From: Aurantimicrobium sp. INA4
GTDB lineage: Bacteria > Actinomycetota > Actinomycetes > Actinomycetales > Microbacteriaceae
Direction: 5' to 3'
Assembly (NCBI RefSeq): GCF_027924525.1
Contig: NZ_AP027040.1
Location: forward strand, 1 to 64,000
Length of the DNA: 64,000 nt
The stretch's first letter is position 1. Each line of letters starts with the position of its first letter. Both the position numbers and the translations under genes were made by a program. Below are positions 26,292 to 34,105 of this stretch, one piece after another. The notes below the pieces were generated by a model, which ran no database searches, was not told where the DNA came from, and worked only from the letters and a program-made list of their open reading frames with translations.

Positions 26292-26304
26292 TAGCGTTGA
26301 AGCT
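26292..26304 (+). promoter_or_regulatory. Leaderless promoter of the secreted-protein/apbE operon
   Basis: TAGCGT at 26292-26297 stands 7 nt before ATG 26305 and there is no Shine-Dalgarno, so the mRNA probably starts at or next to the A of ATG. No good -35 is seen, consistent with activator dependence. Confidence 0.5.
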
Positions 26305-26757
26305 ATGAAGTCACAACTCTTGACCACACTGTCAATCGTCGGAGTCCTCGGCACGGCGACCACCGCTATGGCTGCAAACACAGATGTTTTGGCCAGCCTT
26401 GACTCACCTGAGATTGGTTCAGCAACTGAAGTCCTGTTGCCCGCCACGTCATCAACGACTGAACCGATTGTGTCTGACCCCACAGCAACTCCCGCACCAA
26501 CTGACCCTTCAGCGACTCCCGCACCTTCTCCAAGCACGAGTTCATCAACAACCTCAGCAAACGGACAAGCTCCATCAGGCGGAGGTGCACCTGGGGCACA
26601 ACCTGCCGCAGCGCCCGTCGTTAATGGAACTTCTGGCGGATCTGGTTCTCGCGTAGCACCTGCGGCGGGGGTTCCTGGAGCTACCACTTACAACGACGAT
26701 GACGAAGATCACGAAGATGGGGACCACGAAGAAGAGCACGAGGAAGACGATGACTAA
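26305..26757 (+). CDS. Secreted low-complexity protein with acidic C-terminus
   Basis: The 150-aa protein has a signal peptide (MKSQLLTTLSIVGVLGTATT, cleavage probably after AMA at about 23), a Thr/Ser/Pro-rich linker, a Gly-rich segment APVVNGTSGGSG (26611-26646), VPGATTYN, and a tail of about 20 residues made almost only of Asp, Glu and His. No folded domain is visible. It is first of four tightly linked genes ending with ApbE and a transmembrane reductase. The APVVNGT motif recurs in the next protein, so both may be handled by the same enzyme, possibly ApbE (inference). The acidic/His tail could bind metal. Confidence 0.75.
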   Translation: MKSQLLTTLSIVGVLGTATTAMAANTDVLASLDSPEIGSATEVLLPATSSTTEPIVSDPTATPAPTDPSATPAPSPSTSSSTTSANGQAPSGGGAPGAQPAAAPVVNGTSGGSGSRVAPAAGVPGATTYNDDDEDHEDGDHEEEHEEDDD

Positions 26758-27145
26758 GCGAGTTCACCCCGCTCAGTCAGCACGCAAGCTGGTCGGTGTT
26801 GCTTCGGGTGTTGCTCTTGTGGGTATTGTTACTGGCTTCCAGCTTGGCGCTAACGCCCAGGAGTCTCAGCAAGCTCCGGTTGCCACAGAGACAAGCTCCC
26901 CCACGTCGTCGTCGACTGAACCTGTTGCACCTACTGCGGCTCCTGAGGCAGTGCCTGCACCAGCAGCGCCTGCGGCACCGGCTGAGAACTCCGCACCGGT
27001 GCAACAACAGGCACCCGCAGCTGTTGCACCGGTAGAAGCCCCCGCCCCTGCTCCCGCAGCTCCTGTCCCGGCCGCACCAGTCGCTGTTGCCCCTGCTGCG
27101 CCTGCGGCTCCTGTGGTCAACGGAACAACTGGTGGCTCTGGTTAG
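26750..27145 (+). CDS. Secreted or membrane-anchored Ala/Pro-rich protein ending VVNGTTGGSG
   Basis: The 131-aa protein starts at ATG 26750, overlapping the previous gene by 8 bp with GAGGAAG as ribosome binding site. It has a basic N-terminus, a hydrophobic signal/anchor (about 12-33, ending FQLGANAQ), then about 80 residues of Ala/Pro/Val repeats, and stops exactly after APVVNGTTGGSG (27107-27142). The N-terminus resembles that of actinobacterial FMN-binding proteins found at this kind of locus, but the FMN-binding domain itself is absent. It may be a stripped-down flavin carrier or a spacer protein; function unproven. Confidence 0.72.
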   Translation: MTKRVHPAQSARKLVGVASGVALVGIVTGFQLGANAQESQQAPVATETSSPTSSSTEPVAPTAAPEAVPAPAAPAAPAENSAPVQQQAPAAVAPVEAPAPAPAAPVPAAPVAVAPAAPAAPVVNGTTGGSG

Positions 27146-27149
27146 AGTC

Positions 27150-28106
27150 ATGACTTCCGAGGACATTTCGAAAAGTGCCCTGCGCGCGGCTTTCACTCAA
27201 ACGAAATCCTTGCCCGGGGTTCTTTCGCGTCCCGCAAAGATTATGGGTGGACATGGAACCATCACTCTTGTTGGGGGTGGCGAGGACATCATGGAGCAAT
27301 GTTGGGACCTTGCTCAAACCTGTGAGGAATTGTGGAGCAGGTTCATCCCGGAGAGCGATATTTCTCGCCTCAATTGGGCAGAAGGCCAACCCGTGGAGGT
27401 TGCGCCCCTCACTAGACAGCTCATCGCCTCGATGATTGCTGGCCATACTCTTACTCGGGGCGCCTATGACCCCACACTGCTGCCAGATGTTTTGGCGGCG
27501 GGGTATCAGGCTTCGGTTCTGGATCCGACAAAGACCTCAAGCCTGCCCAGTACTGCACAAGCACCAGGCCATTTGGAAGGAATTGTTTTTTCTGACAACA
27601 CAGTTGCACTGCCTTTAGGCACAACGTTGGATCCAGGCGGAATCGGCAAAGGGTGTGCCGCGGATGTCATCGCAGACTTTGCTCTAGAAAAGGGCGCATT
27701 TGGTGTCATGGTTGAGCTGGGCGGAGACATCGTCGTCAAGGGGGATGCCCCCGATGGCACCGCGTGGATACTCGGTGTCGAAGACCCCATTGATGAAGAT
27801 AGTCATGTCTCGATTGTTCGCTTGCAAGCAGGAGCGATAGCGACCTCGAGTCAACTCAAGAAGCGTTTTCGTGATGACCAACACCACCTCATTAATCCAG
27901 CCACTCACCGCAGTGCAACAAGCGCAGCTCAAACAGTGAGTGTGATTGCTGCCACAGGCGCCCGGGCCGAAGTCCTCACGAAGCGCGGCTTTGTAGATGA
28001 CGAAAAGACCTTTCTCGATTGGTTGCCTACAGTGGGAGCAGCAGGATTGATTGTTCGCGCGGATAGAACAATTCGGACCTCAGCTAATTGGAGTGTGTAC
28101 GCATGA
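27150..28106 (+). CDS. apbE: FAD:protein FMN transferase (ApbE family)
   Basis: The 318-aa enzyme matches ApbE, which moves FMN from FAD onto Ser/Thr of extracytosolic redox proteins. Seen: ESDISRLNWAEG, GAYDPTLLPDVLAAGY, the DPGGIGKGCAADVIADFAL core, VELGGDIVVKG, ATSSQLKKRF, and the HHLINPATHRSA substrate/metal loop with the downstream TARAE-type helix (ATGARAEVLTKRG). No signal peptide or lipobox is visible, unlike many ApbE proteins. ATG 27150 is 4 bp after the upstream stop; an upstream in-frame start overlaps the previous gene and is unlikely. It overlaps the reductase by 4 bp. Confidence 0.92.
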   Translation: MTSEDISKSALRAAFTQTKSLPGVLSRPAKIMGGHGTITLVGGGEDIMEQCWDLAQTCEELWSRFIPESDISRLNWAEGQPVEVAPLTRQLIASMIAGHTLTRGAYDPTLLPDVLAAGYQASVLDPTKTSSLPSTAQAPGHLEGIVFSDNTVALPLGTTLDPGGIGKGCAADVIADFALEKGAFGVMVELGGDIVVKGDAPDGTAWILGVEDPIDEDSHVSIVRLQAGAIATSSQLKKRFRDDQHHLINPATHRSATSAAQTVSVIAATGARAEVLTKRGFVDDEKTFLDWLPTVGAAGLIVRADRTIRTSANWSVYA

Positions 28107-29635
28107 ATGATCCACATATTTGGTGGTACATCACGCGAGCAAGCGCACTGATTGCTTGGGTGCTTATGACGTTATCTGTGGTGTGGGGAATTTTGCTCTC
28201 CACCCGAGTGATGCGCCGCATCGACAACCCTGCCTGGCTGCAAGACCTTCATCGCTATCTCGGCGGCATGACCCTCATCATGGTTGTTCTGCACATGGTC
28301 TCGCTCATGCTTGATGGTTGGCTTCAGTTCTCTATTGCTGAAACCTTGGTGCCCTTCGCCACCGACTATAAGCCGCTTGCTGTTGCTTTGGGCATTATTG
28401 CGTTCTACATTCTCGTGGCAGTGCAGGGTTCTTCGCTGATGATGAACCTGCTCCCTAGGGCATTTTGGAAGGGGCTGCACTATTCGAGCTATGTCGCGCT
28501 TCTCTTGGTTTCGCTGCACGCGGGGTGGAGCGGAACTGATGTGAGCAGCTGGTGGTACAAGGTCCTCGCGATTGTGCTGATTGCCGTTGCCACAATCTCT
28601 GTTCTGGTTCGCATCATTGTGGGAACCAAGACGTCAGGAACACGGCCTCAACGCGAATCGGTTGACATGTCCCCAAGTAGCGAGGTCATCCCGGAGATCA
28701 AGAAGGTTGAAACTCGCACGATGGTTGTGAGTTCCCTCATTCCTATCGCACAAGATGTATTACTCATCCGCCTTCTTCCTCTTGGCGGTGGGCAACTCCC
28801 TGTGTGGTATCCGGGATCACACATTACCCTTCATCTACCTAACGGCATGCAGAGACAGTATTCCTTGTGCAGTGATCCAGCTGAACGATCCCACTTCGAA
28901 ATTGCTGTCTTGAAGACAAAGCAATCTGAGGGCGGCAGTGAATGGATTCATGCGAACCTCTCTCTTGGGATGACCCTAGAGGTTTCTGGTCCACTTAATC
29001 ACTTTGAGCTGGAACCCGCGAATGACTACTTGTTTATCGCCGGCGGAATTGGAATTACCCCCATCAAGGCAATGATCGAATCATTGCCCGAGCGCAGGAA
29101 TTGGAAGCTTATCTACGCTGGACGAAGCAGACAGACTATGGCTTTTGTGGAGGAACTACTCGAGCGCTATCCCGAAAAAGTAGAAGTGTATGCCTCGGAT
29201 GAAAACGCGGACGCACTGGACGTTTATGCCAATGTCGCGGCCAGCACTGCCGAGGTGTATTGCTGTGGTCCTGAGTCTCTGATGAGTTCGGTCTCCAGTT
29301 TTGTTCCCTCGGAACGAATGCACCTGGAGAGGTTCGTTCCTCTTGTTCGGCACAGCTCACTTCCAGCCGAACCTATTGAGGTTGACTGCCGCAAGAGCAA
29401 GAAGAGTTTCGTGGTGGATGCGGAAGAAAGCATCCTCGATGCGCTTGAAGAAAAGGGACTTCCTCTGATTGGTTCCTGCCGTAAGGGTGTGTGTGGAAGT
29501 TGCGAGGTGAGGGTTGTCGAAGGCACACCCATCCACCTTGATTCTGTTCTTGATGACGAAGAAAAAGACCGGTTACGCGTGATGTATCCCTGCGTTTCCC
29601 GCGCTGAAGCAGGCAAGCTCGTTCTCGACATCTAG
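28103..29635 (+). CDS. Transmembrane haem / FAD / 2Fe-2S reductase fusion
   Basis: The 510-aa protein fuses a five-helix ferric-reductase-like membrane domain (about 10-180; His pairs in LHRYLGG..VVLH and GLHYSSY..SLH fit two b haems) to a ferredoxin-NADP-reductase module (RQYSLCSDP for FAD, GGIGITPIKAM for NAD(P)) and a C-terminal plant-type 2Fe-2S domain (GSCRKGVCGSCEV plus a distant YPCVS). Electrons could run from cytosolic NAD(P)H or ferredoxin through flavin and haem to the outside. ATG 28103 overlaps apbE by 4 bp. This supports a transmembrane electron-export unit with the flavin transferase; the terminal acceptor is unknown. Confidence 0.9.
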   Translation: MNDPHIWWYITRASALIAWVLMTLSVVWGILLSTRVMRRIDNPAWLQDLHRYLGGMTLIMVVLHMVSLMLDGWLQFSIAETLVPFATDYKPLAVALGIIAFYILVAVQGSSLMMNLLPRAFWKGLHYSSYVALLLVSLHAGWSGTDVSSWWYKVLAIVLIAVATISVLVRIIVGTKTSGTRPQRESVDMSPSSEVIPEIKKVETRTMVVSSLIPIAQDVLLIRLLPLGGGQLPVWYPGSHITLHLPNGMQRQYSLCSDPAERSHFEIAVLKTKQSEGGSEWIHANLSLGMTLEVSGPLNHFELEPANDYLFIAGGIGITPIKAMIESLPERRNWKLIYAGRSRQTMAFVEELLERYPEKVEVYASDENADALDVYANVAASTAEVYCCGPESLMSSVSSFVPSERMHLERFVPLVRHSSLPAEPIEVDCRKSKKSFVVDAEESILDALEEKGLPLIGSCRKGVCGSCEVRVVEGTPIHLDSVLDDEEKDRLRVMYPCVSRAEAGKLVLDI

Positions 29636-29682
29636 GCTCAAATGGCGCAGGGGCACTGCTCCGTGATAACCTCGACCAGTTC

Positions 29683-29765
29683 GCGCGAGTGGCGAAATGG
29701 CAGACGCGCTGGCTTCAGGTGCCAGTGCCCGCAAGGGCGTGGGGGTTCAAGTCCCCCCTCGCGCA
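29683..29765 (+). tRNA. tRNA-Leu (anticodon CAG)
   Basis: An 83-nt class II tRNA: acceptor GCGCGAG pairs with CTCGCGC, discriminator A; anticodon stem CTGGC/GCCAG with loop TTCAGGT gives anticodon CAG; long variable arm (TGCCCGCAAGGGCG); T arm GGGGGTTCAAGTCCCCC. A possible extended -10, TGATAACCT, lies at 29664-29672. Confidence 0.97.
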
Positions 29766-29770
29766 CGAAC

Positions 29771-29798
29771 AAACCCCCGGTTTATTGCCGGGGGTTTT
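29771..29798 (+). terminator. Intrinsic terminator after tRNA-Leu
   Basis: AAACCCCCGG (29771-29780) pairs perfectly with CCGGGGGTTT (29788-29797) around a 7-nt loop, ending in a T-run. Confidence 0.92.
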
Positions 29799-29824
29799 GC
29801 CATTTATGACACGAATATCTCTTG

Positions 29825-29844
29825 AGAAAATTAGTTCATTTTCT
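29825..29844. repeat. Inverted repeat AGAAAAT-N6-ATTTTCT upstream of lipoprotein gene
   Basis: A perfect 7+7 inverted repeat with a 6-bp centre, 71 bp ahead of the ATG at 29915. It is AT-rich with no T-run on a GC stem, so it is more like an operator than a terminator. The bound protein is unknown. Confidence 0.45.
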
Positions 29845-29914
29845 GGGTGCAAGCTGAAAGAATCATTTTGAGCGCACTGATGCGCATCCCCCACGTAATT
29901 AAGGAGTCATTTTC

Positions 29915-30319
29915 ATGGCTAAGTTCACTTTTGGTAAGGCGGTAGCTGTTGTTGCTATTGCTGCAGCTGCAAGCTTTGGTATGTCTGCATGTGCAACCCC
30001 TGCACCTGAGCCAACCGAGACCACCATCGGTGGCGACATCGTTGCACCCATCGAAATCAACTACCAGGAGATCGACGGCCAGACTCTTGAGTTGGTTGTT
30101 GGCCAGGTTGTCAACATCAACTATGGCGGCATCAACGACGGTGAAGTTGAAGTTGCTATCTCAGACCCTAAGGTCGTGGAGTACTCCGCAGCTGCTTATG
30201 AGAACGACACTCAGTTCTCTGCAGGCTTGTTGGCACTCTCTGGCGGTGAGTCAACCGTGACCTTCACCTTCGCTGGTGAGGACCCACGCGAGCTGAACAT
30301 CCAGGTTCTTCTCAAGTAG
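29915..30319 (+). CDS. Small lipoprotein, paralogue 1
   Basis: The 134-aa precursor has a lipoprotein signal with lipobox MSAC (Cys26), a Pro/Thr-rich spacer and a beta-rich domain containing DGQTLELVVGQVVNI, ISDPKVVEY and STVTFTFAG. It pairs with the lipoprotein at 30510: both read (I/V)VAP..., GQT, DP.VV and S(T)..V.(F/L)T. The fold may be immunoglobulin-like, by pattern only. A strong ribosome binding site AAGGAG (29901-29906) and its own terminator suggest high expression as a single gene. Function unknown; anchored on the outer face of the membrane. Confidence 0.85.
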   Translation: MAKFTFGKAVAVVAIAAAASFGMSACATPAPEPTETTIGGDIVAPIEINYQEIDGQTLELVVGQVVNINYGGINDGEVEVAISDPKVVEYSAAAYENDTQFSAGLLALSGGESTVTFTFAGEDPRELNIQVLLK

Positions 30320-30334
30320 TTCTGCTGAAGTATG

Positions 30335-30363
30335 AGGGCGCCCCGAAAGGGGCGCCCTTTCTT
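30335..30363 (+). terminator. Intrinsic terminator after lipoprotein 1
   Basis: AGGGCGCCCC (30335-30344), GAAA loop, GGGGCGCCCT (30349-30358), then a T-run. Perfect stem. Confidence 0.93.
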
Positions 30364-30509
30364 CGTTAACGCCACCCATTTATCACTCAGAAAACTCCCA
30401 GACTACACACAGCTGAATCCCAACTTAAACGAATGGTACAGAGCTAACGTTGTCTTATGAGCACAACAGCTCACACAGCACAAAGACTTTTACACCAAGG
30501 AGAAACAAC

Positions 30510-30926
30510 ATGATCAAGAACCACAAAATCGCAAAGGCAGGAGCTATTGCAGCTCTTGCTGCAGCAGCAACCTTCAGCCTCGCAGCTTGCTCAAGCGCAG
30601 CAGATGAAGATTCATCGGGCGCAGACGAGTCCAGCGAAACCAGCCAGGTCGTTGCCCCCACCATCGTTGACGTAGCAACCGTCAACGGACAGACCGTTGA
30701 CATCAACAATGGTGCATTCGTGGACATCACCACCGGTGACACTGACCCAGCTGACTGGTCTGCAGTCATCAAGGACCCTGCTGTGGTGGCCTTCACCGCT
30801 GGCGGTAAGTCCGGCGATGCAGTCCTCAACCCTGGACTCCAGGGCACCAAGGCAGGATCAACTCAGGTTGAACTGACCAACAAGACCACCGGAGAGGTAG
30901 TTACCTTCACTGTCAACGTGAAGTAA
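30510..30926 (+). CDS. Small lipoprotein, paralogue 2
   Basis: The 138-aa precursor has a basic N-terminus, hydrophobic stretch and lipobox LAAC (Cys26), an acidic Ser/Asp/Glu spacer, then a domain similar to the lipoprotein at 29915 (VVAPTIVDVATVNGQTVDI, KDPAVVAF, GSTQVELTNKTTGEVVTFTV). ATG 30510 is set by AAGGAG at 30497-30502; the frame stays open upstream to 30450 but that part is not signal-like. The 190-bp gap before it holds the first gene's terminator and no other gene. Probably an old tandem duplication; function unknown. Confidence 0.83.
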   Translation: MIKNHKIAKAGAIAALAAAATFSLAACSSAADEDSSGADESSETSQVVAPTIVDVATVNGQTVDINNGAFVDITTGDTDPADWSAVIKDPAVVAFTAGGKSGDAVLNPGLQGTKAGSTQVELTNKTTGEVVTFTVNVK

Positions 30927-30950
30927 TTTCTCTCACGGCCTCCAAGACAG

Positions 30951-30980
30951 ACGGCCTCTCCCGAATACGGGAGGGGCCGT
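30951..30980 (+). terminator. Hairpin terminator after lipoprotein 2
   Basis: ACGGCCTCTCCCG (30951-30963), loop AATA, CGGGAGGGGCCGT (30968-30980), 13 bp with one G-U. The downstream T-run is poor, and the next gene's -10 (TAGTCT, 30981-30986) begins at the base after the stem. Confidence 0.75.
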
Positions 30981-30993
30981 TAGTCTGTTAACA

Positions 30994-31956
30994 ATGACCG
31001 GTCACCAGCACTCTTCGGCACTGCCGACCTGGTTGGCGTTGGTCGTGGCATTCATTGCCGGGTGCTTCATGACAACCCAAGCTCGCCTCAACGGTGAACT
31101 TGCCGTTGATCTCGACAACGGTTTTGTTGCCGCCAGCATTTCCTTCGGGTCTGGGTTTGTGTTGCTGTGCATCATCATGCTGGCCTTTAAGCGTGGGCGG
31201 CAAGGCTACGGACGTATTGTTGCTGACATCAAGCAACGCACCATTCCATGGTGGTTCACCTTGGCTGGATGCGCAGGTGCTGGATATGTTCTTTCCCAGT
31301 CCATCGTGATTGGTTTCACCGGTGTTGCCCTCTTCACGGTGGCCTTTGTAGCGGGACTCACTATCGGCTCGTTGTTGTTGGATGTCTGGGGTATCGGCCC
31401 TGCCGGAAAACGACCCCTTACTCTCAACAGAGTCTTAGGTGCAATGCTCGGTCTAGTTGCTGTCGTAGTGGGAGTAATGGGTCAACCCATTCAGGCCGAA
31501 GGCTTGTTCTTGCTTGTTATGCCATTAATTTTTGGGGCAACCGTGGCCTGGCAACAGGCAGCGAACGGTCGGCTAACAGTCTCGGCGGGAACTCCTTGGA
31601 GCTCCACGTTTATTAACTTTGGTGTTGGAACAGGGGTGCTGCTCATCGCTACAGCCATTCGTGTCGTCCAAACAGGTTTCCCCACCAGCTTTCCCAGCGA
31701 ATGGTGGCTATATGCCGGCGGACCTATCGGCATCGTCTTTATTGCAGCAAATGCTGTCGTTGTTCGATCAATCGGTGTGCTGCTGCTGAGCCTCGGAACT
31801 ATTGCCGGCCAGCTGACTATGGCGATCGTCTTTGACTCTGTGAATTCTCACGGACACCCTTTGGGGCTATCCACTTTTGCCGGCACAGCACTGATATTTG
31901 TGGCCGTTCTCATTGCGACGCTTCCTCAGAAGCAGGTAGCAGAGCACGCCGCTTAA
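30994..31956 (+). CDS. DMT-superfamily membrane transporter (DUF606/YdcZ type)
   Basis: The 320-aa protein has about ten membrane segments in two similar halves and the DUF606-type features GCFMTTQARLNGEL near the first helix and GATVAWQQAANGRL at the start of the second half. This fits the fused, two-repeat YdcZ family of drug/metabolite transporters; the substrate is unknown. ATG 30994 has TAGTCT 7 nt upstream and no ribosome binding site (leaderless). The stop shares TTAA with the convergent HAD gene. Confidence 0.83.
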   Translation: MTGHQHSSALPTWLALVVAFIAGCFMTTQARLNGELAVDLDNGFVAASISFGSGFVLLCIIMLAFKRGRQGYGRIVADIKQRTIPWWFTLAGCAGAGYVLSQSIVIGFTGVALFTVAFVAGLTIGSLLLDVWGIGPAGKRPLTLNRVLGAMLGLVAVVVGVMGQPIQAEGLFLLVMPLIFGATVAWQQAANGRLTVSAGTPWSSTFINFGVGTGVLLIATAIRVVQTGFPTSFPSEWWLYAGGPIGIVFIAANAVVVRSIGVLLLSLGTIAGQLTMAIVFDSVNSHGHPLGLSTFAGTALIFVAVLIATLPQKQVAEHAA

Positions 31957-32621
31957 CCCAGAAGCAGCTCTCGCAAGCGATCTGCTGAATAAACGGTCGC
32001 AATTGCTCCGACAGCTTCTGCAGGGGAGCCGTAACCCCACTCAACAATGATCGTGGGCACGTTGTGTGCAGCTGCACCTTCAACGTCATAGATACGGTCA
32101 CCGATCAACACGGCTTGGGACGTGTCAGCGCCAGCTTTGGCCAACTCAGCGAGGGCGTGACCGACCACATGAGCTTTAGAAGTGCGGGCATCATCCTCAG
32201 AAGCACCAGCGATCACAGTGAAGTAAGGGCTGAGCTCAAAGTGATCCAAGATTGCTTGGGCTTGATTCTGTGGCTTGCTGGTTGCAATGCCCAAAGGAAT
32301 GCCCGCATCACGCAGGGAGTCCAGCAAACCCACAATTCCAGGGAAGATAGCTGAATCGAATGCGCCATCACGGCGATAGTCGTTGCGATAAATCGCGAGC
32401 GCTTCCCGCGCCTTTTCTTCTGACAATCCAGCTCGTTCCTGCAAGGAGGACAGCAAAGGAGGACCGATGTACGCCATGAACTCCTCACGGCTTGGAACGG
32501 GAAGTCCCAGGTGTGCAAACGTGTCGGTGAGAGCATCGATGATGCCGGGAGCGGAGTCGAGGATGGTGCCGTCCAGATCGAAGAGGACAGCTGACCAAGT
32601 GCGGGAAACTACAGAATTCAT
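31953..32621 (-). CDS. HAD-family phosphatase, phosphoglycolate-phosphatase-like
   Basis: The 222-aa protein has the HAD motifs FDLDGTILDS (nucleophile Asp), ATSKPQ (motif II), the Lys in TSKAHVV and LIGDRIYDVEGA (motif IV). The cap insertion after motif I is the PGP-type helical cap. Substrate is not determined; members remove phosphate from small metabolites such as phosphoglycolate. It is clearly paralogous to the HAD gene at 33392 on the other side of nucS. TAAGCT lies 9 nt before ATG 32621 (leaderless pattern). Confidence 0.88.
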   Translation of the reverse strand: MNSVVSRTWSAVLFDLDGTILDSAPGIIDALTDTFAHLGLPVPSREEFMAYIGPPLLSSLQERAGLSEEKAREALAIYRNDYRRDGAFDSAIFPGIVGLLDSLRDAGIPLGIATSKPQNQAQAILDHFELSPYFTVIAGASEDDARTSKAHVVGHALAELAKAGADTSQAVLIGDRIYDVEGAAAHNVPTIIVEWGYGSPAEAVGAIATVYSADRLRELLLG

Positions 32622-32691
32622 AACTTGGCAAGCTTAGGGCGCAAACCTGCGAACGTGAACGAAGCTGGCAGGGTTTTCATCCAGAGTGCTT

Positions 32692-33387
32692 CTAGAACAA
32701 GCGGCCGTGCTTGTCTTCAACACCGCGCATCTCGTCATAATCCAAGATGAGGGTGCGAATGCCGCGGTCCTCAGCCAACGTTTTGGCCTGAGGCTTAATT
32801 TCCTGGGCAGCAAAGACACCCGTCACAGGTGCCAGGTGGGGGTCACGGTTCATGAGTTCCAGGTATCGAGTCAGTTGCTCAACCCCATCAATCTCGCCCC
32901 GGCGCTTAATTTCTACAGCTACGCTGTTTCCTTTCTCATCACGAGCAAGAATGTCCACGGGCCCAATCGCGGTCATGTACTCGCGGCGGACGAGGGTGTA
33001 CCCCTCACCGAGGAGTTCAATTTGTGCCGCTAAGAGTTCCTGTAGTTCTGCCTCCACACCGTTTTTGATGAGCCCGGGATCTTCACCAAGTTCATGTTCA
33101 ACATCGTTGTAAATCTCATAAATACTCACAACGAGCATGTCTGCTGTCTTGGCATGAGTGACGCGCCAAATTTCGGTCACTCCCACGTCAGCCTGATCTT
33201 TTTCAGGCTCGTGTGTGGTGAGTGAACAGGGTGGACTCATCCAGTTCAGCGGTTTGTAGGACCCGCCATCTGAGTGAATCAATAGAGAGCCATCTTGTTT
33301 GAGCATGAGTACTCGTGTTGCCAGAGGAAGGTGTGCACTCAGTCGACCGGCATAGTCAACAGAGCATTTGGCTACAACAAGACGCAT
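32692..33387 (-). CDS. nucS: Mismatch-specific endonuclease NucS
   Basis: The 231-aa protein matches NucS/EndoMS, which replaces MutS/MutL mismatch repair in most Actinobacteria. Seen: N-terminal DNA-binding half with the opening [16 protein letters not shown], and the nuclease half with GPVDILARD (Asp145) and AVEIKRRG (Glu159, Lys161). The C-terminus ends HGRLF, possibly the clamp-interacting tail; its partner clamp would be DnaN. ATG 33387 is 4 bp after the upstream HAD gene, so they may be co-transcribed; TAGCCT 6 nt upstream could also give a separate transcript. Confidence 0.95.
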   Translation of the reverse strand: MRLVVAKCSVDYAGRLSAHLPLATRVLMLKQDGSLLIHSDGGSYKPLNWMSPPCSLTTHEPEKDQADVGVTEIWRVTHAKTADMLVVSIYEIYNDVEHELGEDPGLIKNGVEAELQELLAAQIELLGEGYTLVRREYMTAIGPVDILARDEKGNSVAVEIKRRGEIDGVEQLTRYLELMNRDPHLAPVTGVFAAQEIKPQAKTLAEDRGIRTLILDYDEMRGVEDKHGRLF

Positions 33388-33391
33388 AGTT

Positions 33392-34105
33392 TTAGGCTAC
33401 TTCGTTGTTCTGCATGAGCAAGTTGAGCAGTTCCTCCGCGTTCGCGACGGTTGCCATAGCTCCAGCGAATTCTTTCTCGTGGGCATAGCCCCATCGCACC
33501 AGAACAGTGGGGATGCCGTTGAGCGCGGCACCATCGGTGTCATAGAAACGATCCCCAATCATGAGGGCGTTGGTATTTCCCAGCTGCTTAAGTGCCTCAG
33601 CAATAACAGCAGCTTTGTCTTGACGCTTCTCATTTCCGCCAACGATGGCCGAGAAATATTCAGCCATGCCATACGCCTCACACAGACGCTCTGCTTCATG
33701 CTGAGGTTTGCTGGTGGCGACAGCCATGGGGAATCCGGCCTCATGCAGCGTTTTGAGCGTGGACAAAATCCATGGAAAGAGATGCTGATCCTCCAGGCCA
33801 TCTCGCTCTGCAAGTGAGCGGTAGTAGGCACGAGACTCATCCAGATGTTCCGGGGCAATAAATCGCTGCAGTGAAGTGCCGGTCGGGGGACCAATGAGGT
33901 ATCTCAACTGGTCTGCCGGTGGAGGGGTCACGCCAAAATGCAGGAGCACCTCTGTCAGTCTGCGTACGATGGCCACAGCTGAATCCAGCAAGGTCCCATC
34001 CATATCCCACAGCAATGGCGTCCATGGTCCAGCGGTGGAAATCACGGGGCCTGGGGTGTAGTCAACCTCAACGGAGGTAGGTGGAACGGGATTAGCTGCG
34101 CTCAC
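33392..34105 (-). CDS. HAD-family phosphatase, paralogue beside nucS
   Basis: The 237-aa protein has a 28-residue leader, then [11 protein letters not shown] (nucleophile Asp), [16 protein letters not shown] and [13 protein letters not shown]. It shares with the HAD at 31953 the segments GPP.(x)SLQ, ATSKPQ and the PT..V.WGY end, so the two are duplicates now flanking nucS. GTG 34105 overlaps the SDR gene stop by 4 bp, indicating an SDR-HAD-nucS operon. Substrate unknown. Confidence 0.87.
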   Translation of the reverse strand: MSAANPVPPTSVEVDYTPGPVISTAGPWTPLLWDMDGTLLDSAVAIVRRLTEVLLHFGVTPPPADQLRYLIGPPTGTSLQRFIAPEHLDESRAYYRSLAERDGLEDQHLFPWILSTLKTLHEAGFPMAVATSKPQHEAERLCEAYGMAEYFSAIVGGNEKRQDKAAVIAEALKQLGNTNALMIGDRFYDTDGAALNGIPTVLVRWGYAHEKEFAGAMATVANAEELLNLLMQNNEVA

